A stretch of DNA of 37,653 bases from positions 1-37,653 of the IMG/VR virus record IMGVR_UViG_3300042508_000132. The stretch is one strand, 5' to 3'. Below are positions 25,647 through 35,800 of the stretch, one piece after another. The position numbers and the translations under genes are program-made. The notes beneath the pieces were generated by a model that saw only the letters and a list, made by a program, of their open reading frames with translations, had not been told where the DNA came from and did not search any database. The DNA is from a virus. Within the stretch, counting starts at the first letter, position 1, and every line of letters starts with the position of its first letter.

Positions 25647-27898
25647 TGAAGAAAACTAATAAGAAATTAAAAAAATATAAAGATGGTACTCCATGGTATA
25701 TGGATGGCGCTATAACAAAAGAAGGCAGTAGGGCTGCTAGTACTATAGGCGGAGTAGGCAATGTGGTATCAGGCGCTAGTACACTTGCGTCCTATTTCAA
25801 TTCTGGCGACGAGGGGGATTTGTCAAACTACGTCACATCAACACTTGGGATGGCTGGGCAAGGAGCTGCAGCTGGAGCTGCATTAGGGCCATGGGGAGCT
25901 ATAGCTGGAGGTGTTATAGGAGGAGCAGCTGGACTAGTTATGCAGAAGAAAAAAGAAGCTGAATACAACAATAAAGTAATCCAGAAATCTATAAACAGCA
26001 ATTTAGACTCAATAAGCATGGCGTCAAATAATATCAAGTCCCGCAATTCTATTTATTCTCCAAGGAATTATTCAGTTCCTGGATATAAAGATGGGGTTGC
26101 ATCGGCAATCAATCCAAATGCACTAGTATCTAATGGAGAAGGGTTTAGGGACCCTATAACAGGCAGAGTTGGAACATTCCCAGGCGAGCCAAATAACAAT
26201 GATAGTCTTGCTGTACAATTACAAGAAGGAACATCTATATACTCAAATGCATACAAGCTTCCTTATGGTAAGAAACTAACACCGGCAAAGGCAATAGCTA
26301 AAATGGAAGCAGTACAGAAAATTGACGACAAGATGGCTAAGTTTGGTGGACAAATAAATGATAACACTAAGAAGCTTAACGATATAAATAGAAAGAAGCA
26401 AACTGAATTGCTTAATATGAATACACAAATAGAGAATATGGGAAAATCAAAACCTAAATTTATGCCTAAGTTTGCAGGAGGGACGCATTATTACACAGAA
26501 CCATTGTCTACGTACAGTAAACTTCCATTTGATAAAGCTACAGCAGAGAGGATGGCAAAACAAGGCATGTACTATTCTGGTGCAGACGAGAGCGGAAGAC
26601 ATAATTGGCATGCTCAGTTTAAACCTGAGATATCAGATAAATTTAATGAGGCGCAAAGAGCCGGTAAAATATATGCTGCTTTAACTGCTGATGAAAATGG
26701 ATTAATGAGAATAGGTGGTGTTAGCAAGCTAGACCCAGTTGCAACTACAAATCTAGGAGCAGATAAAGAGCAGCTGCCTATATCTACCCAAGTAGCATCA
26801 GCGCAACAAGCTAATCCATCGTACAATGGTATAGTGCCAGGAGTACTAGAGTCTGATTGGAATACAATGATGAATAGAGGAATTAAAGCTGGACAGCCTG
26901 GATATAACCCTGATTGGGTATTTAAAGGACAGGCGGTTCCGTTGTCAGAAGTACGAAGATCTGCAGCAGCAGGGGAACAAAATAGATATACTTTAGATAA
27001 TACAGGTACAGCATGGATTCCAATGACTAATACGTCCACTAAGCCTATTTTAAAGCCCTCTACGGCAGTTTCTCCTCAAAAAGGTTCTACCCTACAGCAA
27101 GCACCAGCCGCTCAGGAAACGGCCTTAAAACAAGCCGAAACGCCAGCAGTAGCTACTCCAGCAATTGCGCCTAAAGTAGCAGCAGTTGAACCTCAGAAAG
27201 CAGCGACTGTTGAAGAGCCTAAAAAAGAGTTTACTGCAGAGAATGGATTGACAACAGAAGTGTTCAATAAAGGATTTGGAGACTATGCGTCCGAGCTTGG
27301 ATACAACTTAGCATCATTAGCGCCTGTAGCAGCCAATTGGTTTGGAGCTAAACCTGAATATGAGACTCCAAGATACGAAACTGCAATCAATCCAACATTG
27401 AGGGTTAATATGTCTAAGCAAGTGGAAGATGCTAGAAAGAAAAGTCAGATAGCTAGATATAACCAACGTGTTATGAATTCTGGAACTGGAGCGGGCACTA
27501 CATTTGGAGCTTCTACGTATGCAGCAGGGCTAAACAATTTAAATGCCATATCTGCTAATGCTGATAATATCAATAATGAATATAGAGCTAAATCTGCGGC
27601 AATATCAAATGAGATAGCGTCTAGAAATGCTAATGTATTTAGAGAAAATCAGAAAAGTAGAATGCAGACTGATGCAAATGTTAGAGCACATAAGAAAGCA
27701 GCATTAGCTCAATTCTCTGATTATGCTCAAAATAAGCAATTGATGAAGAATCAGAAAGAAAGAGATATATTAAACTCAGAAGTGTTTGCGTCATTCGCTA
27801 ATTTACCGGAAGCAGAAAGACAGAAGTTCTTTGGAATGATGACGTCTAAGAGGCCTGTATTTAAAAAGAAAACTACAACTAAAACAGCAACAACATAA
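25646..27898 (+). CDS. Cargo / ejection-type virion protein 1
   Basis: A 750-residue protein. It has a basic N-terminus with KKYKDGTPWYMDG, echoed later by VPGYKDG and FMPKFAGG. A Gly/Ala-rich hydrophobic stretch at about residues 69-99 (MAGQGAAAGAALGPWGAIAG onward) resembles membrane-active parts of ejection proteins. A coiled coil spans residues ~205-265. An Ala/Pro/Glu-rich linker (~465-530) leads to a helical C-terminal part (QKSRMQTDANVRAHKK). This matches the cargo proteins of crAss-like phages, which are stored in the virion and pass into the cell with the DNA. It is coupled at both ends by TAATG junctions. The role is by family resemblance and position. Confidence 0.62.
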   Translation: MKKTNKKLKKYKDGTPWYMDGAITKEGSRAASTIGGVGNVVSGASTLASYFNSGDEGDLSNYVTSTLGMAGQGAAAGAALGPWGAIAGGVIGGAAGLVMQKKKEAEYNNKVIQKSINSNLDSISMASNNIKSRNSIYSPRNYSVPGYKDGVASAINPNALVSNGEGFRDPITGRVGTFPGEPNNNDSLAVQLQEGTSIYSNAYKLPYGKKLTPAKAIAKMEAVQKIDDKMAKFGGQINDNTKKLNDINRKKQTELLNMNTQIENMGKSKPKFMPKFAGGTHYYTEPLSTYSKLPFDKATAERMAKQGMYYSGADESGRHNWHAQFKPEISDKFNEAQRAGKIYAALTADENGLMRIGGVSKLDPVATTNLGADKEQLPISTQVASAQQANPSYNGIVPGVLESDWNTMMNRGIKAGQPGYNPDWVFKGQAVPLSEVRRSAAAGEQNRYTLDNTGTAWIPMTNTSTKPILKPSTAVSPQKGSTLQQAPAAQETALKQAETPAVATPAIAPKVAAVEPQKAATVEEPKKEFTAENGLTTEVFNKGFGDYASELGYNLASLAPVAANWFGAKPEYETPRYETAINPTLRVNMSKQVEDARKKSQIARYNQRVMNSGTGAGTTFGASTYAAGLNNLNAISANADNINNEYRAKSAAISNEIASRNANVFRENQKSRMQTDANVRAHKKAALAQFSDYAQNKQLMKNQKERDILNSEVFASFANLPEAERQKFFGMMTSKRPVFKKKTTTKTATT

Positions 27899-29838
27899 TG
27901 GTTAATTTATACGATAATCCAGCACAAGCAAAATTTATAAATACATATGTTCCAATTCAATTTGAGCATCTATATAAATTAGCAGACAAAAGAGAAGCTG
28001 ATATGGAAAAAGCATATGCAGCTATTGAGAAAGCAAGCTCTGTTGAGGCATTAGGCTCACTATCAGACGTAGACAATAAGTTATATGAACAAGAGTATAT
28101 CACTCCAATAAAAAACTTTATAGCTAATAATGTAAAAGATATGAGTTCGCTTGCAAATCCAAAAGTAAGGGCTCAGCTTAGTCAGTTAGTTCATAATGCA
28201 ACAGCATCATCTGGGGCTAAAAATGCAATGGCCTCAAAAGCTATGTATGGTGAATATTTAAAGAATCTAGACCCTAGATGGGGTCAGGCTGGGATAGAAC
28301 AGATAAAGACTCATAATACATTCCAAAATGGTATATTCACTGGAAAGCCGTTGGAGTACTTTGATGTAGATGCAGTGGGCCAAAAGGTAATAAAAGGGAT
28401 GGGTAGTAAATTAATTAAATCTGCAACACCTGGAGATTGGAATGATTATTATGGACAGAGTCCAGAAGACATACGGTCTTATGTAAATGAAAGAGGATTG
28501 GAATTTGCGAATGATCCATCTGCTATGTTGTACGCAAAGCAGGCACTGTCATCTGGCAGGGCATCTAAGGAGTATTATGAGCTAGACGAGAAAGGAAATC
28601 CAACAGGCATAAAGCCAGGCGCTGAAATTCAATTCATACAAGACGCCGTTTATGGTGCTGCATCAAAAGCAGCTACATTAGAAGGAAAGCCAAATAGAAG
28701 AATGGAGGCTATGTATGACAGGTCTACTCAATTCGCATTACTTGGCGCAAGACAAGCTCATGAAGAAAAAATGAAGGACAAAGAGGATGCCCCAGAGCAA
28801 AAAATAAGCGTATTGGCCTCTATAAAAGGAATGGCAACTGACAACTTTGGTCAATCATTGGTACAGACAGCTGGCTCTAGAGTAGAAGAATTGCTTAAGG
28901 CTGGAGCTTCTAGAGCGGAATTAGTCGGACAGGTTGGCTCAGAGATAGTTCTTGCTGCTGAAAAGAATATAGAAAAACAACAATTAGAAGGGCAAATAAA
29001 GGAGCAGGAATCAAACCTAAATTATCTACAAGCATCTGGGGATAAAAGTGCTGAGACGACAAGTAAGATAGCTGAGCTATCTAAATCAGTATCTGCTGCT
29101 AAAGCTAAATTCGCTGAAGTTGACAAACAATACGCATATGCAATAAGGTCTGCCGCACCAGTTATAATGAATAATGTAAGAGGGTTGAATAATTCAGTAG
29201 AAAAAGCTGGAACACAAAGTTCTAGAATGATAACAATTAATGGAAAGAAACATCCATTCTTATCGACTGCAGATGTAGAGGACGCATCAACTGGATATGT
29301 AGATCCATTAGTTATGAACGAATATGCTGGCATTTCACTTGGCGGAAAAACAAAAGCTACAGTTAAATCTACTGGGTCTCAAAGAGATATGATATCTGTA
29401 TCATCAGCAAATCAATTAAATGTTGTAAATCCAGTATCAAATTCTAAAACTAAATTTACAGAGACTGCTGTAATTAATAGAGCTACAGACGCAATAAACA
29501 ATGCGTTAGCTAGCGGTAAATTAAATGGCAAAGTATTAGCTGAGGCTTCTGGGAAGATTAGAGTTACTGGGGCAGATGTAGATGCTCAATACTTAATGTA
29601 TATACCAAAAGAGGAATTAGAAGCAGCTTTAAGTTCAGTGCCAGGCTTTTCATCAGGAACTACAATATTAGCACTTAAGAATGCAGGGTATATATCAGAG
29701 GAGACTATATCTACAGAAAAAGGATTATATGGTGTAGTTGGAGATAGAAAGATGTATGTAGTACATGCAAACTCCAAAATACAAGATAATGCCATAACTG
29801 ACAGGCTGACCAGTTCGGCAACGAAAATAAACAAATAA
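27898..29838 (+). CDS. Cargo / ejection-type virion protein 2
   Basis: A 646-residue, mostly helical protein rich in Ala, Lys, Glu and Ser. It starts with a pattern (DNPAQAKFINTYVPIQFEHL) typical of the second large cargo protein next to the stabilisation gene in crAss-like phages. A strong coiled coil lies at about residues 335-405 (EKNIEKQQLEGQIKEQESNL onward). The C-terminal ~200 residues are more beta-rich. No signal peptide or enzymatic motif is seen. Cotranscribed with its neighbours by TAATG on the left and a 16-bp gap on the right. Probably packed inside the virion; function unproven. Confidence 0.6.
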   Translation: MVNLYDNPAQAKFINTYVPIQFEHLYKLADKREADMEKAYAAIEKASSVEALGSLSDVDNKLYEQEYITPIKNFIANNVKDMSSLANPKVRAQLSQLVHNATASSGAKNAMASKAMYGEYLKNLDPRWGQAGIEQIKTHNTFQNGIFTGKPLEYFDVDAVGQKVIKGMGSKLIKSATPGDWNDYYGQSPEDIRSYVNERGLEFANDPSAMLYAKQALSSGRASKEYYELDEKGNPTGIKPGAEIQFIQDAVYGAASKAATLEGKPNRRMEAMYDRSTQFALLGARQAHEEKMKDKEDAPEQKISVLASIKGMATDNFGQSLVQTAGSRVEELLKAGASRAELVGQVGSEIVLAAEKNIEKQQLEGQIKEQESNLNYLQASGDKSAETTSKIAELSKSVSAAKAKFAEVDKQYAYAIRSAAPVIMNNVRGLNNSVEKAGTQSSRMITINGKKHPFLSTADVEDASTGYVDPLVMNEYAGISLGGKTKATVKSTGSQRDMISVSSANQLNVVNPVSNSKTKFTETAVINRATDAINNALASGKLNGKVLAEASGKIRVTGADVDAQYLMYIPKEELEAALSSVPGFSSGTTILALKNAGYISEETISTEKGLYGVVGDRKMYVVHANSKIQDNAITDRLTSSATKINK

Positions 29839-29854
29839 CAACAATTGCAAAATA

Positions 29855-32800
29855 ATGACAAGAGAAGACATTAAAAGGGCTTTGCAGGGTGAAGATACGA
29901 GATTTGGCGAATATGTTAGGTCTCGTAGCTCTGTTTATGGCCAAGGAAGAAGCGAACTTGACGAACTAAAACGCAGAAATGAATACGAAGAGGCTAAGCG
30001 CAAGCGCCCCTCTAAAGATGAACCTAAGCGCAAAGCGGCTCGCGATGAGTCAAAAGACGCAGAAGATGGGCAGAAAAAACTGCCACTTGAAAATGAAACT
30101 AAAAAAGGAAATGATTATAACTTCTTTGCCGATTCATATAGAACGTTTGTAGGCGGAAAAAACCAGACAGAAATAGACAATGCTCTAGGAGAGTTAAAAT
30201 ACAACCTTCCTGTGTTTAAGTATTCATCAGATATGCTCTCATCAAAGGAGGTTCAATCTGATGAGGATTTATATAAGGCAGCTAGGTTTGCAAGGGAAAT
30301 GCAGTCGAATGCCAAAGCACAGGCTTTATTTCAAAAAAATGAAGAACTGTCTGCAGAACAAGCCAGGCTTAAATCTCTATATGAAAGTGGAGATAAAAGC
30401 GTTTCTGCTGCATTCATAAATAACGAGCCATGGAACCCAGAATCAAAAGGCAAAACAATATATAGTTTAACTGGGGCTGTGCAGCAAGGAGAAGGGCCTA
30501 GTTTTCTTGAGAAAGCAGATATGATGATGGGCGCGTCTCATGGATATGCTGAGTGGGAGCAAATGAAAGGAATGGTGAGTGGGTTATTTAGAACCGTTGG
30601 CACGTCATTGGTAGCAGCCGCTGTTGCTCCTGTTATATCTGTAATGGGCAAAGTATCTCTAGGAAATGCAGTTGGCAATATACTTGGAGGGCTTACACTT
30701 AAAACTGCAGCAGATGTCGCAATTGATAAGCCGGTAGATCTAATATCAAATCTATCTGATGCAACTAGATTCTCAATGGGATATGTTCCAGCTGTAGCAG
30801 GTGGCCTAATCGGAGCTGGTGTTAATAAGTTTATGCCGTCTGGTGATGTAAGACAAGGTTATATTGATATAGACGACTCATTGGTTCCAGAAGATACTAA
30901 ATATGCCTATTCAAAATACAAGGACTTAATAAAAAACTGGTCAAAGGTTGGTGGAGATTTTGATGGTACAATTCCATCCATAGATGACGTGCTTGACGGA
31001 AAGGAGTCTCTACACTCATATACTGGAGAAAAGGTTGGTAAATTTGACTCGGTATTAGCTAAAAAAACAAAAGATGCACAAGAAAGCATAAAGACTGACT
31101 TGAATGATCTTAGGATGTGGGGAGCTCCATCTGAATATGCTACAAAGAAAGTAGAAGAAAATGACTGGTATTGGGGCAAGATGCTTAATACAAGTGGGAT
31201 GTCTATGTCTGAGTTTGAAGGGCAGGTCGGCTTAATAGCATTAAATTCTGCTATATCTTTGGCTACAAAAAAGCCAACAATTGGAACTAAATTATTGTCT
31301 TCTCTAGCTCTTACTGGAGCTAACGCTGCTTTTGCTGTAAGAAGTAGAGATAGTGAATTCTTTTCTCAGTTTAGTCAAGCCTTTAACGAGAAGCAAGATG
31401 CTATACTTGGAGAGAATGCTATATCTAAGATGTCATACGAAGAACTTCTATCTCATATATCTGAGCCAAAGGAAACTATGGACAAAGTAATGTCGCAATT
31501 TGGGAAGTATGATAAATCTCAAGAGAGACATAAAAGAGAGACGCTAGAGATGCTTATTAGAACTGGAATTGTTAAATCAGATATACCTGGAATAAATGAA
31601 GCAGCAGTAGCCGCTAGCGATGGCTCGGATGAGCTTGCTAGACAATATAGGTCTATGATATACTCAGATATGGGTCAAAATGGATTAATGCTAGCTAGTT
31701 TAATGCCTATAAAAGGTGGTATTCCAAAGGCCATGCAAGGACTGGCAAAATCTACTTCTGATTATTATAAGAATCTATCATTATCGTCTTTTATTAGAAA
31801 CAATAGAGCAGGAAGAGTTCTTGGAAAAACAGCTCAATTAGCATCAGAAGTTGGATGGGAGGCGTTTGTAGACGAACCTCTATTTGAAGAAATCCCACAA
31901 ACAATGATGGATATGAAATTCAAAGAAGGCTCATTAAAAGAAAATGCAGGAATCTTTGGATCTTATTTGGATAAAAACAAAACCATAAGCACTGGCGCTA
32001 AAGCATTATTTGGATTATCTGGAGACGAAAGATATGATAAAAACGCAGAATTGCTTGATACCTATTGGTCTACTGTTATGTCTGTAGCGTTTATGGGTGC
32101 AGGCAGAAACGTGATATCATCTCCTGCTCATATAAAAGAACTAAATAGAAGCTTTAATGCTGATAAATTATTTGATTCAGTTATAGAGCCAGGTATTAAG
32201 ACATCTGCATTTAAAGCAAAGGCGTCTGCATATATAGGAGCTGTTAAGAATGGTCAATTTGATTTTGTAATTGAAAACTTAAAAGAACTTCAAAAGAATC
32301 CACCAGAAGGATATACTGCAGAAGATATTACTAATGAAATTAAACTGGCTAAAAGAATTGCATCTATAGCTGATAGTAAATTTGTAAGAGAATATGCCAA
32401 GAAATCAGGTGGCTATGGTTCAGAGGACCACTTATTGCTTACATCATTAATATCAGACCATGAGAACGCTGCAAGAGAAGGATATCTTGAGAGCAGAACG
32501 GCTAATGAAGCTGAGGCTAATCTTCTTGCTAATTTTGACGAGACTACATTTTCTAAATTAGTTACATCTATAAATACAACTAGGGAGGACGCAGATAAAA
32601 TAAGCACTGGAGCTGCAATAGGTATTGCCATGCTTAGAAATAAACTAGCTGCTATTGCTACGATATCAGTGAATGACCCTCTTGAGTCTAAGGCTTCAAA
32701 AATAAAAAGCAACTTAATAACGAGAGCCGCATCAGATGATTTAGGAAGTGTATCTTCTAATTTAATAGATGCATTATTAAATGCTAAATTAATAACAGAG

Positions 32801-35800
32801 GAGCAGGGGGCTGAACTTCTAAAAATAGAAAACTCTAAAGATCTTAGTGATGCAATTGATGAATTTGTTCCTATTGAGCTTAATGATGATATTAAGGACA
32901 TGGCTTATGGATTAGTATCTTCATACGGAGCTCAATATGAAGAACATATGGCATCCATACTTAGAGGAGATCAAACTCTTTACAATAGAGAGAAAGACAC
33001 AAAAGTAGATAGATTCCATGATGTAGACGAGCTCCTTGATATGCATAGAAAGTCTCTTGAATCTAATGAAAAAGAGCAGAGAGTTCTAGAGGCTGCTGAA
33101 ACCAAAAGAGAAGAGAAAAAGAGGGAAGCTAAAACAAAGCCAGAAACAACTGTAGTAGCCGAGCCTGTTGTAGAACCTATTGTAGTTGAATTGGAATCAT
33201 TAGAGCCAAAGTGGGAAATACCATCTGCTCCTGAAATAGTTGAATACGAAAGCCTAGAGTCTGCTCCAGAAGTAGAGACAGAGCAAGTTCCACCACTAGA
33301 CGAGACAGATATTCCTCCATTAACTGAGGCCGACTTGAACTCATCAGTAAATAGAGCCGAGGAATTGTTAGCAGATGACAACTTCGATCCATTTAGCGAT
33401 TACGATAAAGAGGAGGAGGCTGCTAAACAGGCCGCAGATAATCAGGAGGAGCAGGCTCCCACACAAGGAATTACAAATAATGGGACAATTTACCCAGTGC
33501 TGGACTTAAGTAAAATAGATACAGATAATTTTATATATGTAACTCACCAAACAGATATCGTCGGGCTAGAACAAATTCTTTCAAGAGGGTTTGATATAAG
33601 GAATGGGCTAAATGGAACATCATTGTTTGGGAATACAGAATCTATTCAAAGCCAAATGGACAGTATTAATTCTGGACACGGCCATAGAGGGGCTAGCAGG
33701 ATGATTGTATTCGCATTCCCTAAATCAAAATTCGGGAATGTAAGGCAGCTGGATGAAATATCAGATATGCTTATCGATGAGGGAATATTTTCTATTCCCG
33801 GCCAATATGTATTTGGAGTATTCACCGAAAATAATAAGCCAATCACACAAGAAGCTGCTCCACAAAAATCCAAACAAGACGAGCTTAAGGAGAAATTAAA
33901 CGCTAGACTAGCTCACTTGGCTGATGTTGCCACGGATGTTCTTGGATCTAAAATGAATGCTACTGGAAAGCAATATTCAAGCAAAGACTTCTTACCAGCA
34001 ATGACTGGGGTACTAGAGGTTATTATGGAGCTTGGATATACATCATTCGTAGATGTAGTATCTAATGCATCTGATGCTATGAAAGGAAATGCAGTACTTG
34101 CAGGTCTTATTGATAGAATTAGCCCTAAACAATGGAGAGCTGCTTATAACTCGGCTGCAGACTTTGCAGAAGGTACACAATCAGAGGAGGAAGTTATAGC
34201 CTATTCTAATGATGATGTAAAAGCTATTGTTGCTGGAACATATAAGAAAGAAGAAGAGATCGATATCAATGAAGATTTAGAAGATCTTAATCAGCCAGAA
34301 AAGACTGAGGAAGAAGAGAATAAAGAAGCGTCTAAAGAGATATCAGAAATAGTTAAAGGCGCTGCTGCTATATCTATTGCAATGGAGAAAGAGGATTCTT
34401 CTGACTTTGTAAATATAGATGACGAGGCTCCTGGCACAATTGACGAGGATAAAGTCTCAGTTAGATTTGGTAGATTGCCACATACACTATTTACGTCTAA
34501 TCCAGAAATAATTAAATGGTTAAAAACTCCAAAAGCCTTAGAAGGCGCTACATTTGAAATAGAGATATCTACAATACCTTTTGATAAAGTGCCACAATCT
34601 AGAAAGGACGCAGGAGACTATATCCCATTCGACATCAATAATCCTAATTCATGGAACGAGGCTGCAATATTTGTTAAAATAAAAGATAAAAATGGCGTAG
34701 TTAGACCATTGAATATAAGCTTCCACAACATAGCAGTTAATAGCATGTTTGAGGATTCTGATGGCAATATGTATCCTAAGTTCAACGAACAGGATATCGC
34801 TGATTTAGTTGATTTTAGAAATAAGATAATAGCTTTATATGCAGAAAGCTTAGCAAATGGTTCTAATAAGGAATTAGTTGTATCTGGCGTATCTATAGGT
34901 AGAGCTAAGATAAAATTAAACAGAAAGAATGGTAAGCCGGTACAGAGAAGCCTGTCTAAAATCAAAGGACTAATAGAAGGCTTTAATGGAGATTTCTCTA
35001 CTATAAACAACAATACATTAAGCTTAGCTTACGGTAGGGGGTGGAGAGGTAATTTTACTGTAGTTGGAATTGACGGAGTGATAGGTGATACTGATGAACA
35101 GAACTCTGGTAGTATGTTTGCAGTAAAGATTGACCCTGTACTTGGAACTAAAAGAAAGATAAAATTAAATAAACGTAGATTCTCAGAAGATAAAGATACT
35201 GCAGAATTTATATACAAACTACTTATAGACTGGAACATGTCTAAAGGTGAGTTAGCGTTAGACCGAGACGGAAATGTTGTTTTGGCCGGAGACGGTGCGT
35301 CTAATAGGTTAGGTATATCAGCAGAAGGCTTATTGTCTAAGATAGTTAACTTTGGAAAAAGAACTCAAATTAATAAGAAGGACTTGCCAATGTTGACCCA
35401 CCTGCTTCCAAAGCAATTCTACGTAGAAGGCAATTCACTATATCTAGGAGAAGCTAAGTTTGACATATCAAATCCAGCTGGAATATCTCCTGAAATTAAA
35501 GCTCAGATAATAGACTACATTAAGAATAACTTTAACTGGTCTATCAATGCTCATGACTTATGGAATCAAACTGGAGCTAATAGAAAGGTGGCTGATGTGT
35601 TTTCAGGTATCACCGACTACTTCAGATCTAATCCAGAAGCTAAATCAATTAAGTTCTTTGAAGGAATGGAAATTAAGAGAGAGGACTTAGGTTTAACCTG
35701 GGAAGCTTGGATTGTTAAATACGATAAGCTTATATCTGACGTTGCCGATGATATCTTTGAATCTCCGTATACATTCTTAAATGATGTAGAGCTTGCAGAT

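Noticed and set aside
30956-30970. DFDGT (residues 368-372 of the giant protein), resembling the DxDGD motif of virion RNA polymerases
   Set aside because: The third Asp is Thr and no double-psi-barrel-like sequence surrounds it; it sits in a helical, loop-rich N-terminal region. FDVDGN at residues 2359-2364 was rejected for the same reason.
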